Shown: piece after piece, positions 19,759 to 30,630 of the stretch
How positions within the stretch are numbered: the stretch's first letter is position 1
Layout: each line of letters starts with the position of its first letter
NCBI GenBank assembly: GCA_019454045.1
Contig: SKCR01051195.1
Location: forward strand, 413,702 to 477,701
Source of the DNA: Zanthoxylum bungeanum
Taxonomy: Eukaryota; Streptophyta; Magnoliopsida; Sapindales; Rutaceae
DNA: 64,000 nt
Direction of reading: 5' to 3'
Program-made: the position numbers and the translations under genes
Notes under the pieces: model-generated
Database searches by the model: none
Seen by the model: only the letters and a program-made list of their open reading frames with translations
Told to the model about the DNA's origin: nothing

Positions 19759-20775
19759 GATTTGTTGGGTGAGAAGCCACTGACTGAAAAAGCTGAGGAA
19801 ACAGAGATTTGGGAAGAAGAGCTGATGAAGTTAGAGAGCCTGACTCTGGAAGAGGATGAGAAGCCTGAGGAAGACCTGATTGCAAAGGAAGAAGTGTATA
19901 TAGATGATGAAGACATTTACCTTCTTGATTTATTTGAATGTACTTCCGCATTATCCAATAATAAAGACATTTCTTTCGCTTACTTGCCTGAGTCATTTCC
20001 ATTTACTCTGCATGAATCAAGCATATTTAACATCAGTTCAGCCAGAACTATTGCATTTAACTTGGGCACACTTGAGAACCCCAAAGAAATTTTGATTGCA
20101 AGTGAAGTAACCTCCGAAGAGAGGGAGAAACTAGAAGAAGTGTTGGTCAAATATGCCAAAGTATTTGCTTGGTCCTATGAGGACATGCCTGGGGTAGACA
20201 GAAACATTGCCCAGCACATAATACCAACTTATCCGAATATGAGGCCAGTGAAATAGAAACTCAGACGGATGAGACCAGAATGGGCTGAGAAAGTCAGAGA
20301 GGAAGTTTAGAAACAGATAGATGTGGGGTTATTGGAAGTGGTAAAGTATCCTGAATGGTTGGCTAATATAGTATCGGTGCCGAAGAAAGATGGGAAGGTC
20401 AGAATGTGTATAGACTACAGAGATCTCAATAAAGCTTGTCCGAAAGATGATTTCCCTTTGCCGCATATAGATGTTCTGGTTGATAGCGCGGCTTTATCCG
20501 CTATGTATTCAGTTGCAGATGGGTTTTCAGGTTACAATCAGGTTCTCATGGCTGAGGAAGATAAACACAAGACAACATTTGTTACCGAGTGGGGTACTTA
20601 TTGTTACAAGGTAATGCCGTTTGGGCTTAAGAATGCGGGAGCTACTTATCAGCGGATGGCCACTACACTTTTCCATGACTTGATGCACAAAGAGATTGAG
20701 GTGTATGTGGATGACATGATGGTGAAATCAGAAACAAGAGTTGGGCATATTGAGGCATTGGAGAGGTTCCTTTAG
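19759..20775 (+). pseudogene. G1 reverse transcriptase
   Basis: Continues the gag-protease frame. An acidic linker (to about 20130) precedes the pre-RT segment VFAWSYEDMPGVD and then RT: YPEWLANIVSVPKKDGK, RMCIDYRDLNKACPKDDFPLP, GFSGYNQV, YCYKVMPFGLKNAGATYQR and the catalytic YVDD (20704-20715, intact). Three TAG stops interrupt it: 20254-20256 (in KPVK-KLRRM), 20308-20310 (EEV-KQ) and 20773-20775. In Tat polyproteins the first two positions are normally Gln, as far as I know the family. Confidence 0.92.
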
Positions 20776-21573
20776 AGAGTTGACAGATATAACCTGCGGC
20801 TTAACCCCAAGAAATGTGTGTTTGGGGTGACATCAGGGAAATTGCTTGGTCATACAGTGGGGATGGGCGGAATAGAGGTGGACTCCGAAAAGATCAAGGC
20901 AATCACAGAAATGCCTGCACCGAAGACAGAAAAGGAAGTCAGAGCATTCTTGGGGAAGATTCAGTACATCAGTCGGTTTATTGCCAAGCTGACATCGGTA
21001 TGTGAGCCTATCTTCAAACTGTTGAGAAAAGATCAGCCAGTGAGATGTAATGAACAGTGTCAAACCGCCTTCGACAGAATCAGAGAGTACTTGGTAAAGC
21101 CACCTGTATTGAAACCTCCGAGACCGAGCAGACCTTTGATATTGTATTTGGCTATAGAATCAGAAGCACTGGGGGCTATGATGGTACAGGCAGATGAGAC
21201 AGGGGTAGAACATGCAGTGTATTATCTGAGTAAGAAGCTGCTTCCGTATGAGGCTCGGTATCAGGAAGTTGAGAAGATATATCTTGCAGTGGTATGGGCT
21301 TCCAGAAAGTTGCGGCATTATTTCCAGTCATACAAGATCCAGGTAGTGGCAAAGGAGAATCCTCTGAAATATCTTCATTCAGTGCCTTCACTAGTGGGAA
21401 AACTGGGCCGATGGTTGGTATTGTTGACAGAATTTGACATTGAGTATCTCACCTCCAAAGTGATTAAGGGGCGAGCAGTAGCGGAGTTTCTGGCATTGCA
21501 ACCTGTTGAGGGGGATCAGTATAAGTTTGAGTTTCTAGACAAAGAGATCCAAGCAATAACAATTCAGAGATGA
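20776..21573 (+). pseudogene. G1 RT connection and RNase H
   Basis: Starts with LRLNPKKCVFGV, the RT thumb side, then GKIQYISRFIAKLT and the RNase H domain (LILYLAIESEALGAMMVQ, VYYLSKKLLPYEARYQEVEK, AVVWASRKLRHYF, and TEFDIEYL near the end). The domain degrades RNA in RNA:DNA hybrids. The usual catalytic Asp in the Y-T-D-x-x-P motif is changed (VVAKENPLKYL). It ends at TGA (21571-21573) where Trp would fit. The frame is otherwise continuous with RT. Confidence 0.88.
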
Positions 21574-23303
21574 AAGATTTATTTTGACGGGGCAGTGAAT
21601 TGCAAGGGAGCCGGAATCAGGATCGTGATAGTGACCCCCGAGGGAGAGACTGTGCCGTTGGCCAAGAGATTAACATTCAGGGTAACTAACAACATGGCCG
21701 AATATGAAGCATGTGCTTTTGGGTTGACTGCATTGATAGCCTTGAAGGCCGGGAGTGTGGAAATCTACGGAGATTCTATGTTGGTAGTCCAGCAGATGCG
21801 AGGAGAATGGGAATTGAAGGAAGAACGGTTGAAGCCTTACCTTTTTCACCTCAGAAAATTGGCACAGGTTATCCCCGAGTGTAAGTTTCAGCACCTACCG
21901 AGAGAAGAAAATCAGATGGTAGACGCATTGGCTACACTAGCAGCAACTTGGGAAAATCCAGAGAAGTTAGTGATGAGACCGTTGGTACTGACAACAGCAA
22001 GTAAACCTGCTTATGAGATAGAGAGAATTCTGGAAGTTGAGGTTGACGACGGTAAACCTTGGTATTATGACATTCAGAGGTATCTGGAACATGGTGAATT
22101 CCAGGAAGGGGCGGGCAGAAAAGACAGAATAGCCATTCAGAAGTTAGCTTCCCAGTATGTGACTTTGAAAGGGGAACTGTACAAGAAGCAGGCAAATGGT
22201 ATTCAGTTGAAGTGTTTGAGAAAAGAAGAAGCTCAACATGTAATGGAAGAGGTACACGCCGGGGTATGTGGTCCGCATATGAACGGGTTGAATCTGTCCC
22301 GCAAGATAGTGAGACAAGGTTTTTATTGGTCGACCATGGAAACAGACTGCGCGAAGATGGTAAAGCACTGTCATGACTGTCAAGCACATGGTAATTTGAA
22401 TCACTTACCGCACACAGAATTGCACGGGTTGTCAGAGTCGTGGCCTTTCTCAGCATGTGGAATTGATATGATTGGGGAAATTCGACCAGATGCATCAAAT
22501 GGGCATCGCTTCATAGTGGTGGCAGTAGATTACTTCTCAAAGTGGGTGGAAGCCGAATCATTCCGTAATGTTACAGCGAAACAGATGGCAAGGTTCATAG
22601 CTCGGAACCTCGTTTGTCGGTATGGTATGCCGCATCATGTAGTGACAAACAACGGGGTCCAGTTTCAAGGAGAGACGAAGGCAATGTTACAGAGGTATGG
22701 GATAGGCCACCACAAGTCATCACCGTACAGGCCGCAGGCAAATGGTGCAGTTGAGGCAGCCAACAAGACTATAAAGACAATTTTAGCCAAGATGACAGAG
22801 AATTACAGAGATTGGGCCGAGAAATTACCGTATGCTTTGTGGGGGTACAGAACATCAGTAAGAACAGCAACAGGGTCCACACCTTACTCCTTAGTCTACG
22901 GAATGGAAGCAATATTGCCAATTGAAATGGAAATACAGTCCTTGAGGGTATTAGCAGAGGCAAAATTACCGGAATATGAATGGGCCTCACAGAGATTTGA
23001 TCAGTTAGCACTGTTGGATGAGAAGAGAACGAAGTCTTTGTATCACATGCAGTTGTATCAGAAGAGACTAGCCCGGGCATTCAACAAGAAAGTACGCCCC
23101 ACCAAGATCAGAAAGGGTGATTGGTACTTAAGCAGTCGAGGCCGTCGACTACAGATCCGAGAGGAAAATTCAGACCTAACTGGGAAGGACCTTACATAGT
23201 GCAAAAGGTAATGGGAAACAGAGCAGTGAAGCTATCAGACTTGGAAGGAAACGAGTTCACCGAGCCGATCAACGTAGACAGATTGAAGCAATACTTTGCA
23301 TGA
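21574..23303 (+). pseudogene. G1 archaeal-type RNase H and integrase
   Basis: Begins with the second RNase H typical of Tat elements (YFDGAVNCKGAGI, NNMAEYEACAFGL, GDSMLVVQQM, MVDALATLA). The integrase follows: zinc-binding HAGVCGPHMN...HCHDCQAH, the core with GIDMIGEI (first Asp), then VVTNNGVQF where the second catalytic Asp is Asn (AAC, 22648-22650), and NGAVEAANK (Glu). The C terminus (RKGDWYL) shifts frame near 23120. The remaining residues (PNWEGPYIVQKV, NEFTEPINVDRLKQYF) are in another frame, ending at 23303. The catalytic change and the frameshift predict an inactive enzyme. Confidence 0.92.
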
Positions 23304-23576
23304 GGGAGAGAAGACTGAGCAGTCACCACAAGAATCGACAGAAGATCTAACCCAACGGAATAGGAAAATCATTCATGCATACACGTTACATTGCATTCTC
23401 TTTGTTTGTTTCTGTTTTGTGTTCGCAGGTTTAAAGAAAGAAGAAAGCGGCGGGAATGAGCCAAGCAACGTCAACATAATTTCAGTCTTTGGGGTGAGTC
23501 CCAAGGGGCGAGGCCCACATTAGCTTGGGGGCGAGGCCCATATCATGTCATCTCCAGGTACGGAGACACATCATCA
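23304..23576 (+). mobile_element. G1 3' untranslated segment
   Basis: No gene. A T-rich stretch ending in gttcgcag (23430) looks like a splice acceptor, and the equivalent phrase is found in G3 (tatgtttgcag, 34830). It may be a remnant intron or a conserved 3' signal. Confidence 0.4.
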
Positions 23577-24250
23577 GTTCGAGGGCGAGGTCCCTATAGT
23601 CAGCGGTGTTGGGTCGAGGTGCCCAGGGTCGAGGTTCCCCCGTTGTCAGTTGTAGTTCCGGGTCGAGGTGCCCAGGGTCGAGGTGCCCACTATATCATCA
23701 GTTCGAGGGCGAGGTCCCTATATTCAGCGGTGTTGGGTCGAGGTGCCCAGGGTCGAGGTTCCCCCGTTGTCAGTTGTAGTTCCGGGTCGAGGTGCCCAGG
23801 GTCGAGGTGCCCACTATATCATCAGTTCGAGGGCGAGGTCCCTATATTCAGCGGTGTTGGGTCGAGGTGCCCAGGGTCGAGGTGCCCCCGTTGTCAGTTG
23901 TAGTTCCGGGTCGAGGTGCCCAGGGTCGAGGTGCCCACTACATCATCAGTTCGAGGGCGAGGTCCCTATAGTCAGCGGTGTTGGGTCGAGGTGCCCAGGG
24001 TCGAGGTACCCCCGTTGTCAGTTGTAGTTCTGGGTAGAGGTGCCCAAGTCGAGGTGCCCACTACATCATCAGTTCGAGGGCGAGGTCCCTGTAGTCAGCG
24101 GTGTTGGGTCGAGGTGCCCAGGGTCGAGGTGCCCCCATTGTCAGTTGTAGTTCCGGGTCGAGGTGCCCAGGGTCGAGGTGCCCACTACATCATCAGTTCG
24201 AGGGCAAGGTCCCTATAGTCAGCGGTGTTGGGTCGAGGTGCCCCCGTTGT
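23577..24250 (+). repeat. 124-bp tandem repeat array of G1
   Basis: About five and a half copies with a period of 124 bp (starts 23577, 23701, 23825, 23949), then 123 (24072, 24195). The units are themselves built from shorter pieces with the core gggtcgaggtgccca. Open frames across it merely reflect the repeat. Such arrays near the 3' end are common in Tat elements. Confidence 0.93.
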
Positions 24251-24396
24251 CAGTTGCAATTATTGGGACGCGTCCCAGGATCGAGGTCCGCTGCAGTACC
24301 AACTCAACTCGAGGCGGCAGCCGAGCCAGGTAAGTAAAAATGCATTGCATAACTTTGATAGGATTGTTCAAAGTCACACACTGCACAAGTCCCATC

Positions 24397-24410
24397 AAAG
24401 TGGGGGCGAC
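24397..24410 (+). promoter_or_regulatory. G1 polypurine tract
   Basis: aaagtgggggcgac immediately precedes the 3' LTR. This is the expected position of the plus-strand primer. Confidence 0.75.
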
Positions 24411-27401
24411 TGTAGGCATTGCATTTTCGCATGTGAAACCCGATGATGAGTCTCAATTGGTGGCACTACCTTTTTAGCTAAGGATATTGCGGGAAACGGA
24501 GGTCGGAAGGGGAAATTCGGAATAAGTATGTCATCAAGTTCATTCCACAAGTTGACTGTCTTCGTTGGTGTTGCGTTCGTTACTTCGTTCGAACCTCATG
24601 CAGATTACGGACGTTCGTGCCACGTTCTAATTGGCGTTCGAACGGAGTCGGTGTTTCTGGTTTTGCTGCTAGCCTCGCACCCCAGCCCATTTAGCCCCCC
24701 AAAGCAAATAAAACACATCCCAATTTAATTAAATTAGACATTAAACATTAAATAAAATATTTAAATCATTCACCAATTAAATAAAACACTAAATATAATC
24801 ATACCTAATCAAAGATAAATCAAATATATTAACTTCCTAACTAAGCAAATCACATACTAAATTAAAATAAGATATGCCTAATTAAAATCAATCTTAAACC
24901 AATCAAAGCTAATCAAATATTTGACTTCCTAATCTAATAAGATATCCACCAATTTAGATTAGTTGACTTCCTAATTTAAAATATTTTGTCCCCCCTCAAT
25001 CTTGTATATACCTTTCCCATCTCTCCTAATTTGGAAACAAAAATTCATTCCTTGTGAGACAAGGTGAAGCCCTAGCCATTCTCTATATAAACAACCCCTA
25101 GCCTAGCCACCCCTCCTCTCCAATCTCTCTAGCTCATACACACAATTCACACAAGAATTATAGCAAGAAATACTAGACATCACAAGCATATCACTCCCTT
25201 GATCCTTACCCTCACACCACCGAAAATTACACCAAAACAACCCCTAACCACCACCGAAAATCACACAAAACACAGCAGCCTAAACCACACCAAAACAGTC
25301 CTTAAAATCCCTTAAAACAGTAACATAAAAGACACTTACAATCCTTGAAATAACCACACAAAACCACACCAAAAAGAACATCAAAACAGTCCACCAACAG
25401 TAAGCAGAAAACACAGAGGGAACGGCAGCAAAACCATAAGGAAACAGCAGCAAAACGGAGTCGGAACAGTAGCTCGAGTGTCCGAACAACGAAGGAAGAA
25501 GCAAACCAGTGAACCAGAAGAGTTGCGGAGCTTTACCCCTTCCGATCTTCGTGGAACGCGAGTCCGAGAGACAGCTTAAAAGGTTAGACCTGAGGGTATC
25601 TTTCACACTTATTCTTATTTAATTTCTGGTCATTTATTTTTGATTATATTTCCTGTATTTGTGGCATTCGTTGTGTGTATGATGTGTATTGTGGGTATTG
25701 GATGAATTGAAGAGTGTTGTCTCTTGTGGTATATAGGATGGAAACCCAGACGTAAATTCCGTAGCCGAATCTGAATGGACGGTAGTACGGTCTGTACTTG
25801 GGACACAACTCCACGTACCACTTGAGTAAACGGCACTTTCTCTTGTTTTGTGTTGCTTTGGTTTATTTAATTCTTGTCATTTAAATTCTGCATGTTGTTC
25901 ATTCACGTATGATACGATTGAGTGCATGGGCTTAGTAAGTGCGATGAAAGGTTCCCTAATTGGAGGGTTAAAATCCTTCACCACGATGCTCTGCCGCACC
26001 GATTGATGTGTGTTCGGTTGAATGCGAAATACGTTCAATCGGACATACTTAGTTTGATATGATTGTCTTTATTTTCGTATGCATGATTCAACCGAGCGCA
26101 TGGGCTTAGTAAGTGCGATGTGAGATCCCATATGGGGAGGGGCTAAAGCCCTTTACCACGAGGCTTTGCCGCGCCGGTTGATGTATGTTCGGTTGGATAC
26201 AAGATACGTTCAATCGGGCACACTATGTTTAATATTATTGATTTTCATTCTATGTATGCATGATTCAGTCGAGCGCATGGGCTTAGTATGTTGGTCTAAA
26301 GGTCCTCTCTTTGAGAGATCAAGAGCCCCAAAAGGCCACCTTTACGGCAGTACTTCGCCGCGCCCCCCCTGTATTTTGTCGTTTATGTATTGCGTCCCAT
26401 TTCCTGCATCAGGTCTGTTCCCGTTCGAACGCGTTTACGAACGCAACTCGAACGCGCATGTATTTTTCCTTGTCGTGCATCAGGTCTTTCTTATGTTCGA
26501 ACGCGTTCACGAACGCCATACGAACGTGAGCATTCTGTTTCATTTCCGTTCGAACGCGTTCACGAACGCCACACGAACGTGAGCATTCTGTCTCATTTCC
26601 GTTCGAACGCGTTCACGAACGCCATACGAACGTGAGCATTCTGTTTCATTTCCGTTCGAAAGCGTTATCAAATGTCATACGAACGCGAACCTTCTGTTTA
26701 CCGTTCGAACGTGTTTACGAACGCTACACGAACGCGCACCCACTGAATTGAGTCCTCTTCATTAGATTTCATGCATAGTTTCCCTAGTAGCTATCCCCAC
26801 ATGCATGAATACAAATATGTTAATGTATTACAGTTCATATGCTTATGCCGTGATAACATTTGAGTATTATTTCTTGCGGTATATCGGATGGAAACCCAGA
26901 CGTAAATTCCGTAGCCGATTCCGAATGGACGGTAGTGCGGTCTGTACTTGGGATACAATTCCACGTACCACTTGGAAAAGTGCCCATATGTGTGCTTGTA
27001 TGGTTAATATTTGTGCTTGTGTTTTCCTGAATGTAATATGCAAATAAAGTTGTATGTTCGTTACTATTTTGATATATGTTAAGCATGCAATTTTAAATGT
27101 AAGATATATGTGAAATGTGTACATAAGTTTTATTTCGCATACGAAAATTTAGAAGCATGATACTCTTGGAAATAAGTGTTACTTAAGCTTGATTAAATTA
27201 TTACATAAATCCTTTCATTACAAGTGACATAAGTAAGGGACCATTCCGAACCCAATGGTTTGAGGTCTTCTCTTGCGAGGGGTGAGTGCGGCCTTAAATC
27301 TTTGTCCCGGTTCACACCGGGTGGCGACTCCATATTATTTAGTATTTCCCAACTAGTGCCGCGAGCCTAGAAACGGCGTCGCCCATGTCCTGTTGTCTAC
27401 A
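24411..27401 (+). repeat. G1 3' LTR
   Basis: 2,991 bp, tgtaggcatt ... tgtctaca, nearly identical to the 5' LTR. It holds the same TATA (25084), the duplicated block (25738 and 26885 regions) and the 53-bp array (about 26418-26735). The exact target repeat follows at 27402-27406. Confidence 0.95.
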
Positions 27402-28720
27402 CTATGTTTTGTATCTGCCATTGGGGCATGTAATTACATTAGGTGACTATTATTTTATACCTAGTTAGACTAGAAACATCATCTCTATATCTAGTTTAAC
27501 CCGATGCGGGTATACCTTTGTATTCAGAAACACTAGGTGTTTTGTATATAAAGATGACATTTTGATATGTACAGAATATGTTAATAATAGTCTTTATATT
27601 TTGAATATAAACAAATCTCAAACATATAACATGACAAACTAAAGGCTCAAATTGAGTAACACGGATGAAACTTATCTATGGCTTTATCGTTTGGGACACA
27701 TTAACAAGACTCATATATCCACACTTTCGAAGAGTGGATACTTGGACAGATTTGATCCTAAATCATATGATGTCTGCGAATCTTGTTTATTAGGTAAAGT
27801 ACCTAAAATGCCTTTTAGCGGTAAAAGTATACGTGCCACCGAGATGTTAGCCCTCGATCATAGTGACGTATATGGGCCCATGTCTAGCTAGGCTAGAGGT
27901 GGTTATGAATACTTCGTAACCTTTACGGATATTGCATCGCGTTATGGTTATGTGTATCTTATGAGACACAAGTCGAAATATTTTGAGAAATTCAAAGAGT
28001 TTCGACACGAAGTAGAAAAATAGACTGGCAAAAGTATTAAAAATATTGTGGTTGGACCGTGGTGTAGAATACTGAAGAAATGAGTTTCAAGATTACTTGA
28101 AAGAGTATGGTATTCTTTCACACTGGACTCCTCCCGGAACACCTCAATTAAAAGGTGTGTCCGAATGAAGAAACCGAACTTTATTGGACATCGTAAGGTT
28201 AATGATGAGTCGCACTGAGCTACCAATTTCCTTCATGGGATACACATTGAACAGTGCAATACTTATTTTGAATAAGGTTCCGTTAAAGTCGGTTGGACAG
28301 ACTCCATATGAAATATAGACAGGAAACAAACCGGGTTTCTCATTCTTGAAGATTTGGGTATGCTGGGCATATATTAAACGTTTGAATGGTACCAAACTAG
28401 AACCCAAATCGGATAAGTGCCTATTTTTAATTGGTTATCCTAAGGAAACCAATGAATATTACTTCTATAGCCGACAAGAGAACAAAATATTTGTTGCTCT
28501 CCATGCGGTCTTTCTTAGCGGAATTCCTAAATGCAGTGGTAAGTGGGAGGAAAGTAGAAATCGATGAAAATCGGAGGGATACTGTTCCTGACACCGATCC
28601 CCTCACGGAACATGAACAGTTCATCAGGGATGGGACTGTTCCATAATCTTCTTATACACAAGAACTGCGTAGGTCAGAGAGAGTCAGAAAATAACCTAAG
28701 AGGTATGAGTTTCTGATCTT
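27402..28720 (+). pseudogene. Copia C2 protease tail and integrase (unit 1)
   Basis: Continuation of the element cut at 13190. After the protease remnant comes the GAG-pre-integrase zinc domain (LWLYRLGHINKTH...YDVCESCLLGK, about 27674-27795). The integrase core begins at LALDHSDVYGP, and YFVTFTDIASRYGYVYLM retains the first Asp region. Stops (27889, about 28021, about 28079) and frameshifts break it. A later piece (VCWAYIKRLNGTKLEPKSDKC) corresponds to the integrase C-terminal side, before the linker (LRRSERVRK near 28665). Not functional. Confidence 0.88.
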
Positions 28721-29652
28721 ACCTCATGTAGATATTAATCTTATTGAGAAATACAAACCGGCTACGTATGAGGAACTGATACAAGGTATCGACTCCGCTT
28801 TATGGCAGGGTGCCATGAAGTCCAAATGGATTCCATGTATACCAACCAAGTTTGGACACTGATTGATGTACCAGAAGACATAGTGCCTATTGGAAGTAAA
28901 TGGGTCTTCATGGTGAAGACAGACATGGATGGCAACATACAAACATACAAAGCTAGGCTTGTAGCGAAAGGGTATCGTCATCAACATGGTGTCGATTACG
29001 ATGAAACCTTTTACCCGTTGCCTTGATTAAATCCATTCAGATAATGCTTGCTATTGCTGCATATTTCGATTATGAAATATGGCAGATGGACGTCAAAACC
29101 GCTTTCCTTAATGGAAACCTTTTGGATGATGTTTATATGCAACAACCTAATGGTTTTGTCATGTCAAAACATGCAAACAAGGTTTGCAAGTTAAATCGAT
29201 AATGGATTGAAGCAAGCATTGCGTTCTTGGAACCAACGTTTTGATGAAATCATAATGGTATATGGTTTCATTCAAAATGATAATGATTCTTGTGTCTATA
29301 AGAAGGTTACTTGGAGCGCACTGACAATGACTGTCATATACGTTAATGATGTATTGCATCTTAGCAATGACATTCCCATTTTAAAATCGGTGAAAGCTTG
29401 GCTTTCATTAAAATTCTCCATGAAATACTTGGGAGAGGCAATCTTTATTCTAGGAATAAGGATCTACTGGGATAGATCTAAAAGTTCTTGGAACTCTCCG
29501 AGAACTCGTACATTGACAATGTTGAAGAGATTCAACATGGATCAGTCCCAGAAGGGACTCCTTCCGGTGTCACATGGCGTCTCTCTATCTAAGGACATGT
29601 GTCCTCAAACTCAAGATGAGAGAGATTCAATGAATCAGATCTCGTTCGCTTA
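28721..29652 (+). pseudogene. Copia C2 reverse transcriptase (unit 1)
   Basis: Copia RT in at least three frame pieces: MYTNQVWTLIDVPEDIVPIG, YKARLVAKGY, then (shifted) MLAIAAYFDYEIWQMDVKTA and FLNG, then KQALRSWNQRFDEII. The active site, near 29338-29352, reads YVND where YVDD or YIDD is required, so the catalytic pair is broken. The downstream KYLGEAIFILGIRIYWDRS is typical copia sequence. The piece ends at TAA near 29652. Confidence 0.9.
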
Positions 29653-30309
29653 AGAAGTTGGATCAATCATGCATGCCATGATATGTACGCGACCTGATGT
29701 CTCGTATGCTTTGAGCATGTGCAGTCGCTGTCAGGCCGATCTAGGTGATGGTCACTGGATTGATGTAAAGAACATCATTGAGTATTTTAGACGAACTAAG
29801 GATGCTTTCTTAGTCTATGGAGATAGAGAACTTGAGGTGACTGGGTTCACCGATGCAAGTTTCTAAACCAATAAAGACGATTGTAAGTCCCAATAAGGGT
29901 ACATATTTTGTTTGAACAACAAAATAGTGAGCTGGAAATCTTCCAACCAAGATACTGTTGCCGATTCAACAACAAAAGCGGAATACATTGCTGCGGCTGA
30001 GGCAGCAAAAAAAACATTTTGGATCTATTAAATTCTTAATTGGATTAGGAGTAGTTATGTTAACAGCTGAGCTGGGCTACAGCACAGGCTAAAGAATTAT
30101 GGTCTCATCAATGATCTAAGTATATACTTCGATAGTTTCATCAGATTCGAGAGATCACACATCGTGTCAATGTGAAGATCGAAAAATCATTTTGGATTAT
30201 AACCTTGCAGATCCGCTGAAGAGAGTGATATCTCAGCAAAAGTTTAAGCGACCTGTATATAGTTCAAGTGTTGGACACTTGAGTGATTGACTATAGGCCA
30301 AGTGGGAGA
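29653..30309 (+). pseudogene. Copia C2 RNase H and 3' end (unit 1)
   Basis: RNase H of the copia polyprotein: MICTRPDVSYALSMCSR, the first catalytic Asp in TGFTDASF, a stop (29864-29866), then GYIFCLNNKIVSWKSSNQ and ADSTTKAEYIAAAEAAK with the catalytic Glu. Downstream sequence to 30300 is a decayed C terminus. It ends in the polypurine tract aagtgggaga (30299-30308) directly before the 3' LTR. Confidence 0.88.
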
Positions 30310-30310
30310 T

Positions 30311-30630
30311 TGTTGGACAATTATGACCCATAACATCACTATTTGTAAAAGACATGGTGTTTTTGTACAAATTAACTATGTGGCAAAAGAAATTTCTCTT
30401 TTATCATTTTGTAATTGGATTACTTGGATATATAAACGATAAAAGTCCATATGCTTAATACCGGATTCATAAGATATGAGACAATATTAATTCACGAAAG
30501 GTTTAACCATTAAATATCCATAGTCGTAGTATTATCGAGACTGGACATCGATAATGCGGAATATGCTAGTATTACACTTGTGCGCGTTATGGAAGCTTAA
30601 TGGCATAGTTCTCATATATTTAAGTATTGG
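30311..30630 (+). repeat. C2 3' LTR, left 320 bp (unit 1)
   Basis: Starts tgttggacaattatgaccc after the polypurine tract and matches 57883-58202 of the unit 2 5' LTR base for base in length. It is cut at aagtattgg by the G3 LTR. The remainder of the C2 LTR is not found beyond G3. Confidence 0.85.

Larger units (their letters stand above)
13191..27401 (+). mobile_element. G1: Ty3/gypsy element, Tat-like, 14.2 kb
   Basis: Complete LTR element with ctatg target duplication, ~2.99 kb LTRs, PBS, leader, gag-protease-RT-RNase H-archaeal-type RNase H-integrase, a 124-bp repeat array and a polypurine tract. The second, archaeal-type RNase H and the absence of a chromodomain place it in the Tat group. 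The LTRs differ at roughly 1-2% of positions in the stretches I compared, so it is fairly young. All of gag through integrase lies in one frame broken by six stops, then one frameshift. It sits inside copia C2 and is absent from the equivalent site of unit 2, so it arrived after the duplication. Confidence 0.93.

Noticed and set aside
17347..23130. Recoding of UAG as a sense codon in G1.
   Set aside because: Plant nuclear genes use the standard code and the neighbouring copia element shows the same CAG-to-TAG change as a copy-specific mutation, so decay is sufficient.
23619..24337. Several overlapping open frames of 94-119 codons.
   Set aside because: They are shadows of the 124-bp tandem array; the same peptide appears in shifted frames.
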